From Tyto alba (lineage: Eukaryota; Chordata; Aves; Strigiformes; Tytonidae): a stretch of DNA of 64,000 nucleotides. The stretch covers positions 23,425,323 to 23,489,322 of the forward strand of contig NW_024881272.1 of the NCBI RefSeq assembly GCF_018691265.1. The letters run 5' to 3'. The notes beneath the pieces are model-generated. The model did no database searches, was not told where the DNA came from, and was given only the letters and a program-made list of their open reading frames with translations. Below, in pieces: positions 39,195-50,580 of this stretch (the first letter of the stretch is position 1; each line of letters begins with the position of its first letter). Both the position numbers and the translations under genes were made by a program.

Positions 39195-39620
39195 AACATC
39201 AGTGATTCAAACCAAAGGTCAGTCTATCCCACCGTCTTTTCCAGGAGCCAGCGCTGGATGCCAGGGAAGTGTGTAAGGACAGAGCACGCTTATAGCAACA
39301 ATTCCTCCAGATACACGCTTCTCTAGCCTCTACAGGTGTGTACCTCTGGCATTTCTGAGCTAGAGACAGTGGTTTTAGTCAAACTAATGAAAGAAGAATC
39401 TAGTTATTCTTTGAACTTTTAGTCTGCATAATATCTCATAGCAAGACGTTTCCCAGCTTAACTATGTGGTCTGTGAAAAAGTATTTGTTAATTGCTAATA
39501 TCAGTTGATGCCCTGCAGTCTTTGTATTAGAAGGGACAGTGGATTATTATTATTAGAAGGGACTCTGGATTTAATAGCTCTTTATTGCACCCATCCTTGT
39601 TTGTGTCTTCCATACTAAAA
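39195..39620 (-). mobile_element. Ancient CR1-family repeat of pan-sauropsid type
   Basis: The segment begins AAACCAAAGGTCAGTCTATCCC and runs through CAGGAGCCAGCGCTGGATGCC. It includes CCAGCTTAACTATGTGGTCT directly followed by GTGAAAAAGTATTTG, then TTGATGCCCTGCAGTCTTTGT, and TTGCACCCATCCTTGTTTGTG. These are diagnostic pieces of an old CR1-type repeat that is common in turtles and crocodilians, in the same order. A small direct duplication, ATTAGAAGGGAC...TGGATT, occurs twice at 39528-39573. Strand is given relative to the CR1 3' end and is inferred. Confidence 0.65.
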
Positions 39621-39987
39621 AATGCTGATCTATTTAATTGTGATCTAACATACATTGTTTGCAACATCAAAATCATGCATCCTTATCCAATAGAAACAGT
39701 GCTGAGCAGCACCCTGGAGTTGCTTTACCTTCTCTATTACAGAATTGAATGGGTATTATTGAGCCCGTTGAGTTGTTGTCTTCCAGGACTGCCTCCCATC
39801 TTGCAGGTTAAGCATATGTTTTCACTTGTTCCTGTGGCAACTGAGAACACAGTTGGAAAACTCTAGAACCTCTGTTCATCCAGGTGAGTCAGTGCACAGG
39901 GTCAGACTAGGCAGAAGGGGAAACTTCAGGAGGGATTTTGTGACATGCACTAGAAGGGAACTGGCCTCAGTGACTTCGGAGGTGGGG

Positions 39988-40027
39988 TTTTTTGTTTGTT
40001 TTTGGTTTTGTGTGTTGTTGTTTTTTA
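39988..40027. repeat. T/G-rich low-complexity tract
   Basis: TTTTTTGTTTGTTTTTGG followed by TTTTGTGTGTTGTTG units, about 370 bases after the ancient CR1 relics. Confidence 0.85.
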
Positions 40028-40786
40028 ATGTGTTCAGATTACTTTGTACTCTTTTGTATTCAGATATAATCTGTTGGATGTTGCCTGTTCAATTCTGTGC
40101 AGTTTGTAGCAGTAGCCTGTCTCTGTAATTTATAATCCTTCTAAGATCTTTTGTGTTTGAGAAGCAGGCCTGCAGCAGGATGTGCTCTGCAGCTTGCCTC
40201 AGTAGCTATGGTGAGGGGAAAAAGCTCTAAGGCCTTTTTGTGCAACTGGGGAAGCCTGCGCCCAAGTATTCCTTACACTGATGTTGGCAGCAGAAGCATG
40301 CAAGTCCCTCATCTCCACACTTGACTAAGGGCTTTTGCTCAGCAAAGGGAAATATCAAAAGCTGTTGAGCACCAAGGCAATTTTCCACTCCCTACACTGG
40401 TACCTTGCTAAAATTCAGCCCTGGATCAGTGGATCTGCCCTAATTATTTGGACTCCCCAGTTCAAGATTTTGAGCTACTTGATGCAGATGAAGGACAGTA
40501 AGTGACAGTAACCCACTGAGACTTGGTTGAAACCAAATTCCCATTTTTTCTTAGAACATTTAGTCCTAACACAAGTGAGATGTCATTTGTCAGTTATGCT
40601 AGTCATAAGCAATGCCCGGAGTAAATTGAGGAGTGGAGCTGAGCCAGACAGAACTGGTCTTTTTGATCTTTTCTTGCTCTTTTATATACAGAAAGGCATG
40701 AGACCTCATGGGTGTCCAGTCTAGTCCTGTGCTGCTATATGGTCCCTTCATCTGACCAATGGCAAATACATAAAAGGTGTCCATTT

Positions 40787-40804
40787 AAAAAAAAAAAAAA
40801 AAAA
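40787..40804. repeat. Poly-A run of 18
   Basis: A18 after GGTGTCCATTT. The upstream sequence does not resemble a known transcript or SINE. Confidence 0.95.
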
Positions 40805-43405
40805 GGAACTGTCTGAACATGGGTTAAGTCACAAAACTTGACAGCTCATCTCCACCTTCCTAACAATTTTGTCACTAATATTCATTGAAGCATAGAATTG
40901 AAATGTCTTCTCTTATCACTTAACCTGTTCTTTGGTGGTATACACTTTTTAAAAAAATCACAGCACTGTTGTCGTTTAGATCAGTGCTGCTATTCTAAGC
41001 CTGGCAAGTGTTGTTTTTCTGTGTCTGAAAAATGAATCTGCAGAATCTGAATATAACCTCATGATTCATTACTTCATGCACTTTTCAGTTTGAGACATGA
41101 AGTGCTGCATTTCATGGAAACTGGACCTCACTGCCAAGTAACAAAGTTTGAACTTGTTCTCCTTGTGGCATTAATTGCTAATTTACAGCTTCTGTGGAAG
41201 AGCAGGTAGAATGGTGCAGGCACAAGATTCACCAGCAGAAATTACCCAGTCTCTGTAGTTATGCAGTTAACAATGACTCTGTAGTGCTACTGCTAGCGTG
41301 ACCCTTTCAGCATTTTTTAAAGTTATTTTGGCATTTCTTGTAGTAGGCCATTCTATCTTCAAGACACTCTTGACAGATACTCATTAAAGACTGATCTTTA
41401 GAGATGAAGCTTTGTAGTTAAATACTAGGTTTCAGTAGAGTTATGGCTAAACCATGGGAGGTTTTGTTGGTATTTCTCCCCATCACCCACATGTATCCCA
41501 GGCTGTTTTTGAGTCCCAGAGAGGAAGGGGAAGTGAACACTCTTGCTAATTGAAGTGCTGCTGCCTTCCCAGTGAGTGCCATTTCAGAGAGTAAATATGT
41601 AGAAGTCCTAAGTTTGTTTAAAACAGAAATACAGCTCCTTAGGTTGATGCCTATCTTCAGTCCCCACTGGTCAGCTGTCTTAAATGATAACCTTCTACTT
41701 CAACAATAGATTTAGTAGCAGCCTTTTGGTTATTAGTATACCACAGTACTTTTATAAAAGAAGTCTGCCTATGCTCTGCCGATGCTTTTTAGGGAAGGGG
41801 AAGCACAGCATCATTTTTCAGGGCATGTTTGTCTGTATGTTACCACGTCAGCTGCTTTGTGCAGTGGTACAGGGTAGGCATTCCACTTGCTGCTCTCCCA
41901 ACAGAGCTGTTGATTTTCATAAATATATTTTGCAAGTGCTTTACCAGTCTGGTTTTATGAAGTAATGTGTAGAGGGTTCCCTCTATAAGCTCTGAGCATT
42001 TTCCAAACCAAATACTTTGGAAACTACCTTTGGCAAACCCTAATTCTGAACAAAGCAGGTGCAGCAAACATTTTTAATCTGTTGCCTTTAGTTAGAGCTT
42101 AATTTCTTAGTGCTGCGTATTTCCACCAGACATAGCAGTGCTCCTTGCTCTACCATCTAGATGTGATTGAGTGGTGCTGCTTTTGTAACTGTATCTGAGG
42201 TAGCTCTGTTTCATTTGGCATTAACCTCCTGGGCCTCCTGGGCCATTGTTGTCTGTGTTGTTAGAGTAATGGAGGCTCTGATGGCAGAGCCTCATAGAAG
42301 ACCCCATGAAACAGCATGGCATGCAGGCACACGGTGCTACAGTGAGCTCTGCCTCAGGGGTGTGAAAGTCCAGTTAGGAGACAGGACAGTAGATGGATAC
42401 AGATGAACCTGTATGTATGGCATGAGATAACACAGAGACAGAATGATTGCCAGGAATATCACTGGTTACAGCATAATCTCTGCTTGACTCCAGAAGAGAT
42501 CTGACTGGAAAAGAAGGATTTGGAGGCCTGTGTCTTGCTGAATGTGCTATGGAAGAGCCTCTGCCTTAGCCTGGGGCACTGCATGGGAAAAAATGTGAAG
42601 GAGCTTGTGTGAAAATATGATGTGTGGGTGATGAAGCATTGCTGGTGCCTGGAGAGAGTCAGCACCTCAGTAGAATGTCGTATATCAGGGAGAAGTGTGA
42701 GTCTTTCAAACAGAAAAATAGTGCAGTCTGTTGTCTTGGAGAGCATGGGGTAATAGCTGGGCAGCCCTCACTGTATGGCCAGGCTTCAGCAATTTAGTAT
42801 TACGTGTCTTCACAGCCCTGCCTGGCAAGGACATGCTTTTATTCTGTTGTGCATTAATATAACCCAAAGAGCATTTCCAAGATGCTTCTCAAATCTTTTT
42901 AAGATACCTGCTTTTGAGGCTCCACAGCATTCAGAATGTTAAATGCTGAAAGAAGCTTAAAGGAACAAGGAGTTTTATCACGTGAATATTCACTTTTAAA
43001 ATAAAATAACACAGATACTACTGGAAGGAAAGGGGAAGAAAAAAAGGCAGCACATTCTCAGCCAAATTACTGGCACAGATTCACTAGTTACAAGTAAGGA
43101 AGGTCCTGAAGTGTAATGGAGTGAATCACTTATGACCAGCTTTATGGTGGTGTAATCTGACATTTACTTTCAATGGTAAATACAGAAAATTATAGTGAAA
43201 TGTTGAAGATGTGATGTATCATAAAAGTTACAGCCTCCTCATCAAGTTTATAATGCTTTGGGAGATACAGGGTCTTGGTTGCTTCCTGGAATAGTTAAGG
43301 CATTTGAAATTTAGACACTGAAATGTAAACTAGTCCTTTGCTACCTTTAGGTTTGAGATGGTCAAATATCAGCATAATTACGCAGCCGACCAGTTCTGCT
43401 TGAGT

Positions 43406-43425
43406 GCCAATTGCCCACAATTGGC
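43406..43425. promoter_or_regulatory. Perfect inverted repeat carrying two CCAAT motifs
   Basis: GCCAATTGCCCACAATTGGC has two 8-base arms around CCCA. Each arm contains a CCAAT (NF-Y type) core and the CAATTG E-box-like hexamer. No promoter context is visible, so function is unproven. Confidence 0.3.
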
Positions 43426-45145
43426 TGTGCATCAGTTGGTCATGAGCTGCAGGTTTCCACGGAAACTGCATGTACCACTACCTGTGAATAATTGAGAATG
43501 GCAGCTGTAATGAGAGAATTTGGGGCAAATTGTGTAAATATTCGTAACTAGATTATAGTGGTAAAATATTTTCACTCTAGATGAAGATTTAACTTCCAGG
43601 CTTGAGGAGATTAAGTTGAAGAGGACCAGGGAAGAATCCATCCTTGTGAAATCTGGGGATGAGTGCTTTAAAACCCCTTACAAATTTCTGGAATTTTAGA
43701 GCAGGGTTTGGGAAAGTTGTATTCCCTGTGCTGCTTCAAGGGTCTAATATCTTTTGTATTTTTATTTTTGGGGGTGAGTAATTGAAAGGCAAAAAGCTCT
43801 GAATTTGTAGCAGCTGTGTTGGCTGGGAAGTAACTGCTCAGGACCCCACTGCTTCAGGGCAGGTGCCTTGTTGTCCTACTTGCAAAGACATGTGAGGATA
43901 CACCAGAGTTTTGGAATAAAATAGCCGGGTAGCATCTGCCAAGTCTCCCTTGTTTTTCATCTTCATCTTACGTATTTATTTTTTTAAAAAGTTAGATGCA
44001 ATAGCTTAATATTCAGAGCACTCCTGAGCTCTGCAGTGTGATCTGCATAATCTGAAGGAGAGATGCTACAAGCTAGCTTTCCATAAAGACAGCTTTGTGT
44101 GTGATAGAGAGGAAAAGCCAGCTGGATGTAACAGGATTCACTGTGATTGCTGCTCAGATACTGTAGATGTGTATTTATGTTGGGTTGAAGTGACCTGAAG
44201 AATTCCCATTGCCCATCTCAGGGCATACTGTCTCTTACACTGAGCTTGCAGAAGAAATGTGTGCAGTCGTGCCAGCAGAAGATATGTGCGTTTTGTATTA
44301 GCCTAAGGTTAAAGAGAAATGGTGACTGTTTTGTGTGCTGCAGCTAATGAAAAGGTTTAGGCTAAGGCATCATAGTTAATTTTATACAAAATTAACTTGT
44401 CTTTGAAACTTGTTTTGTTTTATTTTTTGCCAGCAACAGTTTCTCACCACTGGTAAAGCAGTAGGGTATGTCTATTTTCATGTGAGCCCAGAGCAAGCCA
44501 GGGGGTTGGCATTACCTGGAAGAATGTCGTCTTCATCTGGGAAGCTTAAAAAGGCAGCGCTCGACTCCCAGTTGTTCTCATTGCCTCTCAAACCACAAAA
44601 AGACCTGGGAAGTAGCTGCTTGTGGAGTTTAGAGAGAGAATGTTAATTGGTGTAACTGAGCTTTCCTCCTCGAAAGTAGTGAACTCCAAAAACTCTCAAA
44701 TCATGAATGTTGCTAGGTTAATTAGATGGTTAAATTTAGCAAAGCCTCAACCATGCCTTGCTGAATAAAATAGAGCTCCCATTTGTTATTTAAATGTCTG
44801 TTGCAACATGAGGCAGTAACTTAGGGTGGGCTACCTTGCAAGCCAGGCAATCTAGTAAACAGTTATTATTGACTGGAGAGATGGAGCTTGTCATGAATTG
44901 CATCTGCACCGATGCTGTCAGTTAATTTTGAGCCAGATAGCTGTAACCAGCTTTCATTCCACTAGCAAATACCTGGGGATATATGGGACTATGTACTAGC
45001 AGTGCTTGGCTGAAGAGGAATTAGTTTTGTCTTACAGTCAGTGATCCACAGCATCCAGCAGCCTTATTAATTAAAACCAGATCAGGTCATAAGACTCTGA
45101 TCTGTGTATGTAAAAAGGAGGTACCTTAAACTTTATATTTTGCTT

Positions 45146-45180
45146 AAAAAACAAAACAAAAACAAAAACAAAAAAACCCC
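45146..45180. repeat. (AAAAC)n tract
   Basis: AAAAAACAAAACAAAAAC units end in A7C4. Unique sequence lies on both sides. Confidence 0.9.
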
Positions 45181-46159
45181 CACACCTCATCAAATAAATG
45201 TTCTGCTGATTACTGAAATATTTAATAATAAAGAAGGTTTAAATGGGAGGAAATACTCTTGCTCAGGTTTCCCTCTGCTCATGATGCCAGAACCTTGTCA
45301 GAGTGAAATATGTAACACCAGCTGAATGGCTGAGCAGCTTCCATCTGCTTCAGGATCTCTCGAAGATAATCATGAATGATGAAAATTGTTTCTTCATTTT
45401 TGACCTCTAACCAACCTGTTAGCCTTATGTCTATAAAACAAGGGATGTCTCCAGACTGGACATAAATTGTAATGCCAGTGTAGATCACAACTCTTCTATC
45501 AATATTTGAACTGGAAAGAGCTTATATCAGTATAGAAGCAGTTTATTGTATTCACAAGAAGAACTCCATACCCTTAAGACTCATTAATTTGACAGAACCC
45601 TAATAGCAGCTTGCAAATCTTACTGCCATTTCTTTCAAGAAGTGAGGTCCTTCAGGATATGCTGTCCCACGACTAGAGGAACCATCAGCAATGTTCATTG
45701 CTCATGCATGCTGTCTTTCTGCAAAACAGGACATTTATTCTTTGCTTCTACAAGGATTGGTTTCGTGCATGCAACAGTAATATGCCACTGGTCCATCTTT
45801 ACTCATCTCTGTGCCTGCCAAATGTCCTCTCCCAACAGTCTCTGTCTCATCTGTATAACACTGGGCATTTTACTGCCATTGTGAGTTTTCTAAGTCCTTT
45901 GGCTTTTTTTTTCATGTTATTCTTTCAGCCACATTCTTCCTGTGTACTGTCTCCTTGCTTGCACCTTCACTGCGTTGGAAATGGGCTTCCTGCATTCATC
46001 AGTTGGTCCTTATTCCCAAGTGTCCTGTTCCTTCCTTTCCCCTTCGTGCTGTAGTGATAACCCAATGCTGATGCTTAGCCAACCATATAAAATTATACAT
46101 TATCTTACACCCCTCCTTTCCCCAAGTTCTGTTTTTAATTTTGCTGCACGATCTCTGTG

Positions 46160-46250
46160 CTTTGGTCTGCAAGCACCTTGAGGAGGAGGAATGCTTCATG
46201 TTTAACTCTGTAAAGCCCTGTGCAAACTGCTGGTAAGGGGTATAACAGCA
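46160..46250. mobile_element. Possible L2/L3-like 3' tail relic
   Basis: GGTCTGCAAGCACCTTGAGGAGGAGGAATG followed by ACTCTGTAAAGCCCTGTGCA resembles the widespread amniote tail 'TGTAAGCTCCTTGAGGGCAGGGA ... CTGTAAAGCGCCTAGCAC' of ancient LINE families. It is short and diverged, and the family assignment is uncertain. Confidence 0.4.
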
Positions 46251-46623
46251 CGGACTGTCACTCTGGAGTCACACATCTGTGCAGAAATGCTTGCTCAGAG
46301 CAAAGCAATGCTTGTACTAACTCCTACCTTTTCCGCAAGGATGAGTCTTGTAGCTTTTTGGAGATTTATATCATCTCACAGAAGTTTTGCTACCCTGTAG
46401 AGCAAATGCAGCATTCCCACAGCTGGTTAGCACAGCCAAGGCAGCCTGCCTGTCCAGCGCTGCCAAGCCCCTTGTGTTGTCTGAGTTCAGCGTGGATATT
46501 TACATGCATCTCCACCTAACTGTCAGTCCTTGCTGAATGTCATTCATCTGTCATTTTGGCTGCCACACACTCTTGTCTCATTTGCTTACATTCCTTAAAC
46601 TCTCACTGCAATAACTCTCAAGG

Positions 46624-46644
46624 GATAATAATAATAATAATAAC

Positions 46645-46687
<43 letters not shown>

Positions 46688-46730
46688 GTGATGATGATAA
46701 TAATAATGGTGATGATGATGATTATGATAA
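46624..46730. repeat. Compound trinucleotide microsatellite (ATA)n then (GAT)n
   Basis: About 20 ATA/TAA units, with one C interruption near 46644, are followed from 46687 by mixed GATGAT and AATAAT units to about 46730. The second part looks like the first with regular A-to-G changes. The polyisoleucine reading frame across it is an artefact. Confidence 0.95.
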
Positions 46731-48839
46731 AAGAGTGTTGGGTCTAAACATTGTTGGGAAAATGTTAAAGATTGGCAGCCTACTGAGGGAGGCTGCTGGC
46801 TTAAGAAGGATTTAGAGGGCCTTAAATAGCACAGGTCATATTGGCTGTGGAAGAGGAAAAAAACCCAAGAAATATGTTTTCAGTAGATGGAGAAGTCCCT
46901 GGAAAACTGAGTATTTCAGCACAGCAGTCATTGAACTACACATGAACCTGAAAAAGCTGAACTGGAATACACAAACATTGTCCTTTCTGTGTTTCTTCAC
47001 AGCTAACACATTCATCTGGGCCTTGGTTTTAGTATGGAATGAAAGGAGGATGCATTGCTTTAGTTGCAGATTGTCTTTTGGAGAAAGCCAGGCAGTTAGG
47101 ACGCAGCCCCCACCTTGAAGAATCCGATTGGCCCATTACAAAATTTCAAATGCGGTTGGCCATATCTCTGGAAGTCTTCCACTGCCACACTGTGAACCTT
47201 CAGGAGACTCCAGAGAGAAGTTGTTTAAAACTCAGTTTAAACTAGCATGTTAATACAAAGGAAGATAAACACCTTCCCTATCTGTAATATTATAAAGAAG
47301 GCTCAAATCTTTGAGGCACTGCAGAGTTTCAGTGACTGAGGAAGGAAAGGATGGATGAGGCACAGGCTGGTATTAGGACTCACCTTTGGTGCTTCTTGTT
47401 TCTTATTTTGTGTGGGTTAGAGATTCATTATCCTGAGCTCTCTGTCTTTGCAGTTGGGTTTCAGAAGGAGCTGCTGTCCTGAAGATGCCTTTTGTATGGC
47501 TTGGAGATCTCACTGTTGGAATGTTTTTTGTGGGAAACATGAGGAGTGAGTGGTTCATTTGAAAAGCATGTTTGCTTGGTGGTCTGTCTTTGGTAATTAT
47601 TTGTGCTGACAACACAGCCATTGGCTGCAGCAGCCTGCATGCCGCAAGCTGGGTTTGTAGACTGCAGTGCTGCTGGACTCCTACCAGAGTGATGTTTGTT
47701 CACCTGTAGCAACAAAGTGAAAATGTGTTTATAATCCTTGCCATGTCCCTGCAGAGCTGTCTCATCCATGCACCTTCGGGGCTTATGTGAAGAGATGCCT
47801 TTGCTCCCTTTCCAGCACCAAGTAGCAGGGGAGGGGTTGTCCATTGCCTGACTGAATTTCTCTCCCTCCTTTGCATTGCATCCCTCAGGAGCATCTTTCA
47901 TAACAGTCGTGGTAGCCTCTGCTCCCTTGAAAAAGAGCAGAGTCTTGTGGGGCACTGGCTATGTTCTGGGTCACTGAGTTAGTGCCCATAACAAGACAAT
48001 TCGCGTGGATTTGCTGACTGGTGGGGATAGAGGCCAAGTGTGCCTGTTACAGTGTACATCCTAATGGTGTTGTCCCTGTTAAAGGAAGCGATGAGCATTT
48101 CCCTGCCGTGTCCCCAGGATGTGTGCTAGTCCAGCCCCTAGGAGCTTGTGTTCTTTGATCTGCTGCAACACATCTGCTCAGAAGGATTAGCAGAAACCTC
48201 CCTTCTCAGCAGCTTACAGTTGTCATATTACCGACACCTGTATTTTGGTATTTGCAAGCTAAGCCTGTACACTTAAACAAATAAGCAAGCTCAGTTCTAC
48301 ATGGGTAAAATTGTAGGATGAGCCTGCTTTAATTAGAGCTGGTGAGACTCCTCAACACTCCTGCTGTTTGCTATCATAAACATCTTGCATATGTTTGCAG
48401 TACAGTGAAAAAGACAGACTTATGGGGCAGGTGTTTCTTTTAAAGCAACAAATCAACTTCCAGATAGATGAAAAATCCACAGTTGCTTTCAGAACAGGTA
48501 GAGGATACAGAAGGAAATGCTGTTGCCAAACATCTGGTGCATGGTCTGCAAACCTCATGGGAGGAGAGTGGGGAATACCTGCAGTTGTGGGTCTCCTAGG
48601 CTGTTTGTCTCTGGAGTCCAGACTGTTCCCTGGGGGTTACTTGGTAAGCAGCTTTTCTAGCAGGTTTCAAAGCAAACAGAGCTCAGTGCCTGGAATTCTC
48701 TTTCAGGATCAGCCTAAACTTTTCCTATGGATAAATCAGGGTACTTAATATTTTTCAGATCCATTGATTCATAAATCAAACTGGGAAACTCCCGTACTGC
48801 TTCTGTAGGTACTTCTATAGCTTCTAGAGGTATGTTGGT

Positions 48840-50580
48840 AATAAAAGGAGGACTAGGAAAAATGTGAGCCCTCTCCAGAAGGAGTTCTGGTTACCTGGGA
48901 TATGGAGATGGCCAAATTACTCAGTGACTTCTTTACCTCAGTCTTCAACGACAAGGGCTCCAGCCACACCAGCTAAGATGCAGAAGGAAAAGGCAGGGAC
49001 TTGGAGAATGAAGAACCGTCCATTGTAGGGGAAAATCAGATTCAAGACCATCTAAAGAACTTGAAGATGCGCAAGTCCATGGGATCTGATGAGATGCATC
49101 TACAGGTCCTAAGGGAACTAGCGGATGAAGTGGCTAAGCCACTATCCATCAAATTTGAGAAGCTGTGACAGTCCAGTGAATTTCCCGCTGACTGGAAAAG
49201 GAGAAGCATAACCACCATTTTTTAAAGGGGAAAAAAGAAGACCTAGGGAACTACAGGCCAGTCAGTCTCACCTCTGTGCCCAGCAAGATCATGGAGTGGA
49301 TCGTTATGGAAACTCTGTTAGGACACATGGAAAATAAGGAGGTGATCGGTGACAGCCAACATTGCTTCCCTGAGGGCAAACTGTGTGGCCTTCTATGACA
49401 GGGTTACAGCGCTGGTAGGTAAGGGAAGAGCAACTGACGTCATCTGCCTGGACCTGTGCAAAGCATTTGATACTGTCCAACATGACATCCTTGTCTCTAA
49501 ATTGGAGAGACATGGATTTGATGGATGGACCACTAGATGGGTAAGGAATTCGCACTCAAAGAGTTGTGGTCAACAGCTCGATGTCCAAGTGGAGAGCAGT
49601 GGTGAGTGGCATTACTCAGGGGTCAGTGTTGGGACCAGTGCTGTTTAGCATCTTTGTTGGTGACATGGACAGTGGGATCAAGTGCACCTTCAGCAAGTTT
49701 GATGATGACACCAAGCTGTGTGGTGTGGTTGACATGCTGGAGGGAAGGGATGCCATCCAGAGGGACCTGGACAGTCTTGAGAGGTGGGCCCATGTGAACT
49801 TCATGAAATTCAGCAAGGCCAAGTGCAAGGTCCTGCACATGGGTTGAATCAATCCCAAGCACGAATGCAGGCTGGGTGATGAGTGGATGGAGAACAGCCC
49901 TATGGAGAAGGACTTGGGGGTATTGGTGGATGAAAAACTGACTATGAGCCAGCCATGTGTGCTCGCAGCCCAGAAAGCCAACTGCATCCTGAGCTGCATC
50001 AAGAGAAGTGTGGCCAGCAGGTTGAGGGAGGTGATTCTCCCTGTCTACTCTGCTCTCATGAGACCACACCTGGAGTACTACGTCCAGCTCTGGGACCCAC
50101 AACATAAGAAGGGCATGGACCTGACCAAGAGGATCCAGAGGAAGCCACAAAGATGATTGGAGGACTGGAGCACCTCCTTTAGGAGGGCAGGCTGAGAGAG
50201 TTGGGGTTGTTCAGCCTGGAGAAGAGAAGGTTCCGGGGAGGCCTTATAGTGGCCTTCCAGTACTTACAGTGGGCTACAGGAAAGATGGGGAGGGTCTCTT
50301 TATCAGCAAGTGTAGGGATAGGACAAGGGATAACAGTTTTAAACTGAAAGAATGTAGATTTAGTTTGGATATAAGGATGAAATTCTTTACTGTGAGAATG
50401 GTGAGACCTTGGAACAGGTTGCCCAGAGAAGCTGTGGCTGCCCCCTCCCTGGAAGGGTTCAAGGCCAGGTTGGACGGGGCTCTGAGCAGCCTGATCTAGT
50501 GGAAGGTGTCCCTGCCCATGGCAGGAGGGCTGGAACTAGATGATCTTTAAGATCCTTTCCAACCCAAACCATTCTATGAT
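48840..50580 (+). mobile_element. CR1 LINE, 5'-truncated, with degenerate reverse transcriptase
   Basis: This is a non-LTR retrotransposon copy of about 1.7 kb. The start is estimated from GGACTAGGAAAAATGTGAGCCC, a typical CR1 internal sequence. The end is the CR1 tail ATTCTATGAT at 50571-50580. Pieces of the reverse transcriptase are readable in broken frames: [17 protein letters not shown] near 49253, [20 protein letters not shown] at 49445-49505, [16 protein letters not shown] at 49620-49670, then [10 protein letters not shown] in place of the usual F-A-D-D catalytic core. Downstream are [27 protein letters not shown] and the C-terminal RPWNRLPREAVAAPSLEGFKA segment. At least two frame changes (one around 49560-49620, one after 50150) and an in-frame TGA at 49845 make it non-coding. 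CR1 copies usually lack target duplications and I see none. Moderate decay suggests a fairly old but avian-age insertion. It lies in the sense orientation within the PTPRF intron. Confidence 0.95.

Larger units (their letters stand above)
25935..48839 (+). other. PTPRF: Downstream PTPRF intron, first part
   Basis: Intronic sequence follows the GTGAGT donor after the Ig1 exon. The next expected coding exon, for Ig2, would be about 300 bases with a long open frame, and no reading frame here resembles it. Contents other than unique AT-rich DNA are a (CA)8 tract, ancient CR1 relics at 32.4 kb and 39 kb, homopolymer runs, an L2/L3-like tail, a trinucleotide microsatellite and short inverted repeats, each listed separately. 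No other gene is supported. Confidence 0.75.

Noticed and set aside
47461..47955. 164-codon open frame on the minus strand
   Set aside because: It opens with GTG rather than ATG, shows no known motif, and has no splice or promoter context.
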